Positions 9,559 through 19,561 of a stretch of DNA of 64,000 nt are shown here, piece after piece (position 1 is the first letter of the stretch; each line of letters opens with the position of its first letter). The translations under genes were made by a program, and so were the position numbers. The DNA comes from Anaeramoeba flamelloides (taxonomy: Eukaryota > Metamonada > Anaeramoebidae), in NCBI GenBank assembly GCA_027625915.1, contig JANTQA010000015.1, forward strand, positions 1,116,001 through 1,180,000, given 5' to 3'. The notes beneath the pieces were generated by a model that did not search any database, was not told the origin of the DNA, and was given only the letters and a program-made list of their open reading frames with translations.

Positions 9559-12208
9559 CAAAAGGTGTATAATATCAGAAAAATTCGAATTATAGATTAA
9601 TGAATATCTTTTTAAATAATTTACTAAAATGTTTTGTTAAGATCTTACATCTTAAATTAATATTATTTTTTTAATGTTCACCCATAAAAAAGAATATGGA
9701 TCCATGCATTTTCTGGTATAATTTAAGAGTAAAAATCAATATATCAGTTTAGATATGATATTTTTATATTCATAAATCAATTAAAAAAATTATTATTGTG
9801 AAATCTTCAATTTTATTTATTCTTGGTGAGAAAAACCAAGATTGTTCTTAAAGGTAAAGTGAACTAAACAAAAAGAGGGTTCAAAATAAAGTTAATTATG
9901 TTCGTTGTTTTTATATGTTGTTTGTTTTATTTTTTTTTTTTGCGAATTATTAATGATAGGATCATTTCATGACTAAGAACTTCTTGAGCTCAAAAAGAGG
10001 AACGAATATTAACCAATAAAAATTTTTATTATCATTAAATGATCAAGAAAAAATTTTTTCAAAATAAAATTAAACTTTTGATAATTTTTTGCTTTTTAAT
10101 TACCTCACTTAGAATAAACAAAATTGGATAATAAAAGATCTATGATAGAAAAATATTTTCAAATATATTTTACAATTTAAGGTTGAAAAATCCAATTTTC
10201 TAGGTTCTATTAAGATTTTTTTCAAATTTAAAAGTAAAAAATTTGAAAATTTTTTGCTTCTAGATAAGAGGTCATTTTATTATATTTTAATAGTATTATA
10301 TAATCTTATGAATATCTTTTAAATGGATAATAAATTATTTTGACTATTAAAGAATTATTTTTTGATTTAAATTGAAAAAAACGTCTTTAACTTTTCCAGA
10401 ATTTAAAATAATTGAGTAAAATCTTGATTTTTCTCCATTCTTTTGAATTCTGTAAAAGCGTCATTAGGTTTTCTTGAGTTTTCTGTTTATTTCTCAAATT
10501 AAAAAAAACCTAGAACACTTCACATATAAAACAGAAAACCTCAATAAAACCTAGGTACTCTACGGCACTCTAAGGCACTTCCAAAATCGTTAATTATAAT
10601 TTAGAAAATTTTTTAAAGACCCAAAAATAAATTTATTACCCACTAAGGCATATAAATATGATGAATCTCTTTTTCTAATAATATCAAAAATAGTAATAAT
10701 ATTATTTTTTAATCTACTCGAAATATTAAATTTTTTTAATACAGATATCCAGATTTTATGATTATTGTCATCGGTTGGGCAAAAACACGCTTTTTATTTT
10801 GAAACATGGATTAAACTTTTCTACACGCATTATTTTAACAACAGTAGTTGAAAAAAAAAGGATCTTCACAAAGTCAATGAAAAAGGACAATTCCCATTTT
10901 AATTTGGATCATACTGACTGAAAAATTTGAAATAAAATTGGCTTATCGGAAATTGAAGTCAAAGAGCATCTAATGCTCAATTTACATTTGCTTCCACCAT
11001 AAAAAAAAAAAAAATTCACTTTTTTCAAAACTGGGGTTTCATTGTTGATCCAAGAAAAAATAAAAGACTCTTACTTTGTGACACATCCCTTAAGATTGTA
11101 AATAATTTTTTGTGGCAACAAGGAGGAAGATAAGTTTTTCGTTGAATAAAACCAACATCACACCGAAAGGTATCATTTCTGCACCCAATCCAAAGATGAC
11201 CATTTCTCTGATGTGTTGATCCCATATAAATAATGCCTGATTGTGTTAAATTAATAACTTTTTTCACAATTACTGGATTTGTCGTTTGGTTGTTGATTTT
11301 TAAGGATCTTGGTGGGAATTTAATATGCGAATAATAGACCAGTGTTAAGAGCTTTTTGTTGCTCTTAAAAAAAAAATCTTGTCTTGGCTGTTGATATAAA
11401 AAAGGTTTCCAATCTCCAAGATCATCAGAGATTGCAGATTTTCGTAATAAAAAGCTTGATGTCAACAAATCGCAAGTTTTCTAGATCAATTTTTAGAAAT
11501 TAAATAAACATTGAAACATTAAAAAAAAAAAAAAAAAAGATAATAGATGTTTCCATAATAAATCAAAAATTAGAAAGTATAATTTACAGGCCACCCTTTC
11601 CCAGGTCGAACCCCTTGAACCTTTGCTGAAGATTGGTTCCAGGATTTGCAATTATTTTTTGGGATGTAGGTAAGTTTGTCATTTTTTTTAATTGAGCCTA
11701 ACTCATTTGGAAACCAACTTTCAAAAGCTACTATATCAATATTAGATTTATTTAACATAAAGTGTATTAATGTTTCAAGGTGTACTAAAGTGTTATTGAG
11801 ATCTTTAAACACTATTTGTGTTTCATTGCTGTTTTTATTCTTGATCTGGATAAAATGCTTGCCATTTTCAATAAACATAATAAATGGGGTATTAATATTT
11901 TCTGCAACCCAGTCAGAATTGTTTTGTGGTGATAGCACGATATAGTTCATTGACACATTATATTTGTTTAATGTTGTTATTGTGTTAAAATTCTCAATGT
12001 CTATTAAGGTGAGATTTTTTTGTGTTGGATTTAAAATGATAAAAGTTACTAAATCATTTAAATTTTTTGATGTCTCAGATTCCGTAGTTGCTTTGTTCAA
12101 TTGAACTGGTTTTATTTTGACACCCATTTGCCCAAATAATAGAAAATAGACAAAGAATGCAGCCAACACAATAATTAAAAACTTTTTTATACAAGTTCTT
12201 TTCAACAT
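8980..12208 (-). CDS. Fukutin-related protein-like (LicD family) phosphotransferase, three exons
   Basis: In animals FKRP and fukutin add ribitol-phosphate to glycans in the Golgi; bacterial LicD transfers phosphocholine. Exons read 12208-11588, 11480-11075 and 9521-8980, with GT-AG introns of 107 and 1553 nt in phases 0 and 1, giving 522 residues against 495 in human FKRP. Residues 1-11 are basic and about 12-27 form a transmembrane segment, so it is a type II Golgi-style protein. A stem domain with Asn-rich glycosylation sequons follows. The catalytic region opens with PPCCHKKL at the end of exon 2. Exon 3 then has DWGTCLAGIR and IPYDLDEDI, the LicD/FKRP nucleotidyltransferase signature with its DxDxD metal-binding acids. 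The late LicD motif PAKPKEYLKLIYGENW lies near the C terminus. The acceptor of intron 2 is the edge of a TA microsatellite. No truncation is seen. Confidence 0.88.
9522..9555. repeat. (TA)n microsatellite forming the FKRP-like intron-2 acceptor
   Basis: The TA run lies directly against exon 3 on the minus strand, and its last unit supplies the acceptor TATATATAG. There is no separate polypyrimidine tract between the run and the exon. Confidence 0.85.
10000..10340. repeat. Family 11 repeat, inverted copy inside FKRP-like intron 2
   Basis: The reverse complement of about 10060-10250 matches 8390-8560 (TCTTAATAGAACC, GGATTTTTCAACCTTAAATT). Together with the array at 10390-10585 it shows the intron was enlarged by an insertion. 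Confidence 0.65.
10390..10585. repeat. GTTAGGTTTT / GGCACT foldback array (intronic)
   Basis: Contains ATTAGGTTTTCTTGAGTTTT, AAAAAAACCTAGAACACTTC and CTAGGTACTCTACGGCACTC, the same words as 4130-4700. It lies within the FKRP-like intron 2. Confidence 0.7.
10597..10761 (+). pseudogene. Decayed mobile-element ORF tail ending DIQIL
   Basis: One plus-strand frame reads through to FFNTDIQIL and a TGA stop. The segment at 57222-57373 reads to FFNSDIQIL and the same TGA, with similarity upstream in both DNA and protein (hydrophobic ILFF/ILFYY run). Shared frame and stop suggest a once-coding C terminus of a repeated element. In both places the GTTAGGTTTT array lies immediately upstream. The protein family is not recognised. 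Confidence 0.5.
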
Positions 12209-12546
12209 TATTTTAAAAAAAAATAATTATAATTTTTGAATAAACAATATATCAAGATCCAATAAAAAGACTTTTAGAAGGTACAACTTGTGAACTAATT
12301 ATTTTAGTTACTTTTTTGGAAAATTTAAAATAAATAATTGATTCATTTTTTAAAAAAAAAATAAAATTTCAAAACATATCATTCTAAAATCTGTGACGGT
12401 AATACGGTATGGTAGAAAATGGGTCTATTATAGATTACGGCGTTTTGGATGTAAGGATAATACTTTGTTGGATTCATGCAATTCTTTAGAAATTTTTATT
12501 TTGATAAAATAAAAAAATAAATGAAATGAAGAATACTTTTTATTAA

Positions 12547-13961
12547 GGGTGTAGGTACATTATTAACAATTTTGAATGTTAGCAGTTTATTTCAAATTGA
12601 ATTATTAAAATCATTTCTTAAACTAAATTAATTAATGTTGATATTTAATAGAGTGTCATATATATTAGTCTAATCGATTTAAATACCTATTAAAAAATTG
12701 ATCAAAAAAATGAAGCAAGATATTAAGAAAGAATAAAAAAAAATTATTGATTTATTGATCTTATCAAAAATATTTGACTCAAAAACCTCTTTTTTAATGG
12801 AATTAATTTTTATCTCTGAATTGAAAAATTGTTTTTCTTTATTTTTTTTTTGAAAAACACATTACTTTCTATTTCAAGAGAATTGCCCAAAATGAATTTT
12901 TTTCACAATTTTTATTTAATTTCGCTGATTGAGATTTGGTAAAGGATGATCGAAAATAAAAAATACTATGTGAGGGTATATTATTTAAAATATTATGGGA
13001 TTACGTAATTTATCTCTTGTGATCCAGAAGAACTATTAAATTTCATTTTTTAGGAATTTGAATTTTTTCTTGAATACATAAGATAACAGATATGAGACCA
13101 AAATGTTTTGAATACTAGGCATATCGTGATAACTTTATTTTAGATAACCCTTATATTAAAATGGGATATTTTTTCAATTCTTCTTAAGTCAGTAATTAGA
13201 TTTATTTGATGTATTTGTTTGACTTTTTAAAATATTTATTTTCTTTTTCTTTTTACAACGAAAATAATATAATTTTTACTTTCATTTTTTCTCCTATTTT
13301 TATTCTTCCTTTATTTAAACAATTTGAAATTGTTTTTTGATTCCTATAATTCAGTCCTTTTTTTGTATTTTCGAAATAGTATTCATTATTTTGGTATTAT
13401 TTTGAAGAAAATATTTTAAAAAGAAATTAGTTACCAATGCTTTGTAAAAAATTATTAACAAGGAATGGGGCTAAAAAGTAATCTCTTGTCTATTCTCTTC
13501 AAAGTTAAGAAGATAAATATAAAAAATTCCAACATATACTTTTGTCAAATTGGTTGAAAATATTTTTTTCATTCTTAATCCCAACAAGTTTATCTTCGGA
13601 AAGATTATCGTTCTTGTTTTGTCTTCAAATAATGTGATTGTTTCAAATCCACAACATTATCAGGTCTATTTTTTTTTTTTTTTTGGTTTACTCTTTGATT
13701 TATTTCAATCTTTCCCTTAAATACCTTTCTGAGTCCAATTTGTTTTTAGAAAAAAACAAAAATTGAATCAAAAAAAAAATGTTAATAAATTATAAAAATA
13801 ACGATTCCACTCTTGTTTACCAAAATTCTTTTCATAAATAAAATAAAAAATCCTTATTTGTTTTCAAAGTTTCAATATCAAGTGGCACTCAAAAAAAAAA
13901 AAAAAATCCAGTCTTGTTTTCTATTTGATATTTTTCCAAATGGGTCAATGTACCTCCTTCC
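12547..13961. mobile_element. Family-2 TTAA-flanked element, copy 1
   Basis: A 1.4-kb element starting GGGTGTAGGTACATT and ending with the near-complement AATGTACCTCCTTCC, with TTAA immediately outside both ends. Internal sequence aligns in the same orientation with 21509-22739 and about 55144-56913. No protein frame survives. TTAA target duplication is characteristic of piggyBac-superfamily transposons; the short TIR makes this an inference. Confidence 0.75.
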
Positions 13962-14390
13962 TTAAATATTTTTTTTTATTTTTTTTTATCAATTTTGTTG
14001 TTTATAGACATTGTATATAATAATTTAAAAGAATTGTAACCATCATGATTTTAAAATTCTAATCACAATTTACTGGTATTGTCATATTTAGTAATATTAT
14101 CATCTAAAACTTGTGTAATGAAATAGTATATCCATTATTTAAAAAATTTCTAACTTCAGGATAATTGCAAAAAATCAAAACCAAATATTAATTTTTTTCT
14201 CAAACTTGATTAATATTATTTTTTTTCATCATATTTTTTATATATCCAAAAAAATTTTCATTTAATTTATTTTATTATTTAAAATATTTACAAAATTCAT
14301 AGGATCTCACATCTGTAATTTATTGTATTTAAAAAAAAAACTGAGATATATATTTGATGTTATATTGTAAGAGCAGAAGACAAAAAAATG

Positions 14391-14961
14391 AACTGTTTAT
14401 CAGTCGAAGAAGGTCGGTTTTAATGAAGTATTAGAACAAATTTGATGAGTTTAATTCTTTATTTTTCTCAAACTAAAATTTCAATTTTTAGATCAAAATC
14501 ATTTTTTCTCATTTTGTAAAAAAATTTTTTTTTTTCTTCTTTTTTTTTTCTTCTTTTTTTTTTCTTCTTCTCTTTTTTATTTTTTTTTAAAAGCAAATTT
14601 AAAAAATAAAATGTTTATAACTCGTAATTAATATTTATAAAAGTTGGGGTTTGTATGTTATTGAAAAATTCTTACATTTACAAGTCAAAAATCTTAATAT
14701 CAAAACTTTTAATTTCCTAAAGAAATTCAGAATTTGAAAAAAAGCATTCTAATGAAATGGTGTCCAAAAAATTTTTTAACATTTTTTTTTTTTTTGAAAT
14801 TTATTATTTGTTCAGCCTTTACTTTTATGATTATTTACCGTTCTAATCTGAAGTTTATTATTTCTCGTCTTTCTTAACAATCTAAGTTTGGTTGATTCTT
14901 AAAAATAAAGTGACTTTGACATTTTTTAATTTTCCCCCTTTGAATGAAATGGGGTTTAGTT
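14391..14961. mobile_element. Family-1 TIR element, copy 2
   Basis: Starts AACTGTTTATCAGTCGAAGA and ends with a related inverted motif (CCCTTTGAATGAAAT, then TTTAGTT). The interior matches 24624-25166 (shared TTTTTAGATCAAAATCATTT and GAAATTTAT). It carries a TTTTTTTTTCTTC tandem tract at about 14529-14573. Confidence 0.65.
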
Positions 14962-15197
14962 CTTTAATACGTGGAGTTTTATTTTATTTTCATAAGTTTT
15001 TTTGGGTTTTGTAAAGAATTTTAATCATCTGAAAAAAATATAAACCAAAATCCATAATTGTCACCTCATTTAAAAATGTTAAAAGAATTCTTGTCATCTG
15101 GTTTCAGTTCAATCTTAAAAAATTCTAATGTTGACAAAATCAATAATTGCTTTTTTTTGTGTAGCTGTGTGTTTAATTCAAGTTTTTTTTTTTACAA

Positions 15198-15209
15198 GGG
15201 GGGGGGGGG
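15198..15209. repeat. Poly(G) run of 12
   Basis: Twelve consecutive G residues in DNA that is otherwise overwhelmingly A/T. The second run in the window (11 G, 21509-21519) is the left tip of a family-2 element, so this run may mark another element end, but I could not find its partner. Confidence 0.8.
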
Positions 15210-15797
15210 GTTAAAAATGAAATATTTTGTTTTTTTTTTATAAAATAGTAATTTATATTGAATAGATGTATTTTTAGGCATTTATTTTAAAAAATCTACT
15301 TTTTTGAAAAAACTTTGAAACAGAAATATAAATAAAAAAAATTGAAACACTTTACTTTTGATATATCCTAGAACTATTTTTTTTAAAAATTTTCCTTTCT
15401 CACAGATAAGAACACAAGAAAATGTAAAATTTAAAACATTACTCTATATGTATACAAGATCTTCATAACCCCAATAAAAAACCACAATTATTTCAAACAC
15501 CGACAAAGTTTACACTTTGAAAAAACAATTATTTTATAAATTTGCAAAACTGCACTTAAATCCCTCGAAAAATTGTAAATCATCAAAACACAAATTATTG
15601 ACCTTATATAATTGTTGTTCTTTTTCATTTTTTATAAAAAAATTTTTAAAAATATTTACTTGATTGTTAAGTCATTTTCATTTTTCAACTTGTAAAGCAA
15701 AAGTATTTACTCCTCTTTTTTGTAATTACGGCTTATTTCTAATTAAAAAAAATAAATTTTATCTCAAAGTTTCAAAAATAAAGAGATCGACATTTTA

Positions 15798-16255
15798 CTG
15801 TTAGTAGAAAAATGTTTGACACAGAAAAATGGTTGTAAACCATTTTTAATTGGGAACATTAGTAAAATTGAAAATCAAATCCTATTGATAATTAGGTGAA
15901 TTTTATATAAATACAGGTTTAAAGGTGTTACAAGTTCATTAATCTGTGGTGTGTGTAGAATACTTATTTGAATGGTTGATAACTAAAAGTAGATCATGCT
16001 ATTTTAACAAAAATCCAAGTTTTAGTAAAGTTTGCTATTAATTCTGAAAAAGAAAATTTTTAAACTTGCTTTAGATTATAAGAAATAAGGTTTTGAAAAA
16101 AGTAGAATTACATTAGTCATTATTCTAATAAGTAGATTATTGTTATTTTCTTTAGTTATTTCACAAACCAATGAAATTAAAAATCATTTTCAGTAAGGTT
16201 CAAAATTAAAATTGCTCTTTAACCATTTTTCTCTGTACCATTTTTCTCTCAACAG
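15798..16255. mobile_element. Harbinger-like MITE (TTA-flanked), copy 1
   Basis: A 458-bp non-coding element, closely matching 23654-24110 over its full length. The right end ATTTTTCTCTCAACAG is the inverse of the left end CTGTTAGTAGAAAAATG with a few changes. TTA directly flanks both ends. TWA target duplications and this size fit PIF/Harbinger-type MITEs. No transposase is present. Confidence 0.85.
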
Positions 16256-17182
16256 TTAATAAAACTCAAGACTATCATGAACTAATGGTCTTGTTAAGAT
16301 CTAGGTTTTTTTCCTATGAACATCATTGATTAATAAATATTTGAGAATCTGAAATAAAAATTATCTTTCTCTATTAATTGGAAAATGACAATATTGATAA
16401 AATTGTTCTCCCTTTAACATTTTTATTGTCCAAATCAAAAGCCAAATTCCAAGACTAGTTGATAAACAAAACCCCAACACATTTTAAATAATATTAGAAA
16501 ATTATTCAATTTTGGTTTATTTGAATAAGGTTTTTTTTTTTCTCATAATCATTAAAATTTAAAGCTTTTTTTGTTAACTGTTGTTATTTCTAATAATAGA
16601 AATAAGACAAAGATTTTTCTCAGTTTTTAGGAACTGTTTAACGTTCCACTCAATTTCAAAAAGGGAACTTTTTTTTGTAGAATTCTTCTATATTTGATTC
16701 TCAGTATTCTACTTAACTTGATATTTGTAAGGAATAAGATATCTTAAAAGTTCACTGTTTAATGTTAGCCTTTTACTTGGGTGTGTTTATGTTTTGTGGT
16801 ATCAATTAATTGAATTTAACAATTCTGATTTCAACTTAATAAGTGTAAAAAAAAAATGTAAAAATTCAACAAACAGTCGAATTGGAGATCTTTTACGGGA
16901 TCTTGAAAAATTCAACCAAAGTATGGTCTTTTCTCAAAAAAAATAGAATTTTCTTTTTTCCTTTTCAACTTTTCACTTTTCACTTTTGTTTTTCCAATAA
17001 AAGAATTACTATTTAAAAAAAAACTGAATTAAATGAGAATAATTTTCAACTTTTTCAAAAACTGTGTTGGGTTTTTGTTTCTCAACTAGTCTTGTTATTT
17101 ATTTTGAATTGGAAAAATAAAAATTTGAATCAAAAGTAAGGTTGTCATTTTTTCTATTTCTTCTTTTTAAAAACAACACAAA
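16256..17182. other. Gene-free stretch upstream of the saposin-like gene
   Basis: No supported gene or repeat boundary. It should contain the promoter of the saposin-like gene, but I see no clear core element; the 60 bases before the ATG are T-rich and then A-rich. Confidence 0.4.
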
Positions 17183-18277
17183 ATGAAATTCCTCATTCTC
17201 TTTTTTTTTGTTATTTTAGCATTGAGCGTTTCCGCTGAAGAAACAAGTAAGTACTTTTCTTCCTTTTTCACAACAATTTAAGTTTCGTTCCAACTTTCTT
17301 CGATCTTTGAAACAAAACAAAAAAATTTTTTTTTTTTTTTTTTTTCAACAAACCCAAACAAAACCACAATTTGTTGAAAGAAGAAAACCGATTTGATTGG
17401 TGTTTTTTGGTCTTGATTCTTCAGACTCCTGTAAATAAAAACCTTTAAATTCTGAAATGATGTCTTTCGAAGTGAGATGTAAAAAACTGAACTATTTATT
17501 TTGGAATTTACGGTTAGAAAATAAATTCAATTTTGTTTGGAAATTAAAAAAAAAAATTTGTTGTTAAAAGCAGAACTTTTCTTTTCTTTTTTCAGGAAAT
17601 AAAAAAAAATAAAAAAAACAATTTTTTGTAAAAAATTACATTCCTGCTAATAATTCTATTTTTGTAATCACACACTTGGTGTATTACGAAACTCTTCAAT
17701 AATTTTTTTTTTGATTTGCAATGTTGTCTCTACCAAATTTAACAGATCCAAACAAAAACAAAAATAAAACTGGAAAAAGCATATTTTGTTTTTTTTTGAA
17801 CAAAATTATTTCAAAATGAAAAATTTATTTTACCTAAATTAGAAATTTGCTTTAAATTGATAAATTGAATTCAGCATTCTGAGAAAGTGGTTTTAATTGG
17901 GATAATTCACATTATTTTCTTCTTTTGAATTCAAAAAGGAAAAAAAATAAAAATTCTGAATTTTTTTCTTCTTTTTTTTGTTTTATGCATCTTTATTTTT
18001 TCTTTTTATTTTCTTCAACAAAATTAAAGAAGCAGATCCAACACTATGCCCAATCTGTCAAGAATTCATGAAATTTCTTGAAAAAGAACTTGAGAGCCCT
18101 GAAGTAGACAAATGGTTAGAAAATGAAATCGAAAAATTCTGTTCATTAGTACCACCTGAACAAGCCATTGTATGCAAAGGATCTGTTGAATTATATGGCC
18201 CTGTTGTTTTTAAAGTTCTCGCTGACAACATTGCTGCTCTTCGTCCATGTGACAAAATTGGAATTTGTGATAATTAA
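17183..18277 (+). CDS. Saposin-like (SAPLIP/amoebapore-type) secreted protein, two exons
   Basis: Saposin-like proteins bind or permeabilise lipid membranes; amoebapores do so in phagosomes. Exon 1 (17183-17246) starts at ATG and encodes MKFLILFFFVILALSVSAEE, a signal peptide with cleavage likely after SVSA. The intron (17247-18029, 783 nt) has donor GTAAGT and acceptor AATTAAAG, phase 1. Exon 2 (18030-18277) completes a 103-residue protein. The mature domain of about 80 residues has six cysteines spaced CxxC - C - C - C - C, the full saposin-B disulphide pattern, in a helical, mostly acidic context. Length and single-domain form fit amoebapore/naegleriapore units rather than multi-saposin precursors. 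Lytic activity is not shown by sequence; a lipid-transfer or surfactant role is equally possible. Confidence 0.88.
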
Positions 18278-18639
18278 GCACATCAAATTCCGTACGACGT
18301 GTTCTCTTTAGAATAGAATTAGCTAATTACGAGACATTTATTGATTTTTTTTAATTTTCTATATCTTTCCATGGCTCTTTCCAAAAATTCATTTATTTTA
18401 ACACAAAGACATCATAACAGCCAGACTTAACTTTATTAATTTTTTTTTTCTTTTCAAGATTAAACTTTTATGTTATTGGTTTTTTTGTTTTTTATGATTT
18501 TAATTTTTTTGTTTTCAAAAGCATTTCCCAATTCTATAACTCTTTAAATCTTCATTTTATTTAAAATATTCGATTTTTTGATAAACTCTTTTCCGTGAAT
18601 GAAAATCCATTTAGAAATGAAAATAACATAATTTTTTCA

Positions 18640-19060
18640 AATTGCTGTTTTTCAGGGTATAGCCATTTACTGTGTATTTGCTCCATACCCAAAGAGTGAC
18701 TTGAAAACCAAAAAGGGTATTGTGGAACTGCCCTTCTTTTGATTGGCAAAATTCAAATAACAAATAAAAAAAATTGAGAGATTCTATTTGGAAAAATATT
18801 TAAATTAAAAAAAGTTTAAAGGGCATTCTCAATTCCTAAAAAATCAAATTTTTAAAAAAAAAATTACTTGCATATTATTTGAAATTTCCAAAGTGTTAAA
18901 TTTCTTCAATTTAAACAAATTGTTTTCTAAAAGTACACAACCTTTTAATTTGATTTACTCTAATTTTTGGATATATTGGAACTCTCTATATGTGGTAAAG
19001 TAAGTATTTTGTAACATTCAAGAGATAAAAATATTTCAATTTGGAAAAGAAAAAAAAAAA
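18640..19060. repeat. Interspersed repeat, family 10, copy 1
   Basis: About 400 bp matching 32155-32545 in the same orientation (shared GAGTGACTTGAAAACCAAAA and CCCTTCTTTTGATTGGCAAA near the left, TTTCCAAAGTGTTAA in the middle, GTAACATTC near the right). A weaker third match lies at about 52645-52790. No coding frame is conserved between copies. Confidence 0.75.
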
Positions 19061-19069
19061 ATTTAAACA

Positions 19070-19205
19070 AATTGTCTTTTTTGAACCACTATTAAAACCC
19101 ATACCAAGTTCAAGATCGTTCAGCTAAGAACCAAATTAACAAGTGGTAACAAACGACATAAGATAATATTCATTCAAATTTCAGGGATTATAAACCTTAA
19201 GGGGG
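19070..19205. repeat. Half copy of the long-TIR element family 6
   Basis: Matches the right arm of the element at 54414-54974 (shared TTGAACCACTATTAAAACCC and AGGAACCAAATTAA/AAGAACCAAATTAA). The complementary left arm is absent here, so this is a solo arm. Confidence 0.65.
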
Positions 19206-19561
19206 CTATTTTTATATATAAAAAAAATGAAACATATTATAAGAAACCAACAAACATTAAGAAATGCCGATTGTGTTCAAAGTTAGTGTTTTCTCAAATA
19301 ATTGCTTACTAAATATTAGGTAGAATTAAAATTGGTCAAAGAAGAAAGTGGGATTTAAATTAATTTAAAAAAAAAAACAAAATGTTCTTTTTATTCTTGT
19401 TATTTTAAAAAAATATTATTAAAAGATTGGAAAATTATTATTTAAAATAATAATAACAACAATAAGGGATTTGACAAAGTTTGCAAAGTTGAATTATTAA
19501 AGCAACTATTGATTGCCAAAGTTATAATAATAAGGAGTGAAATAAATTGCAAGGGGGTAGC

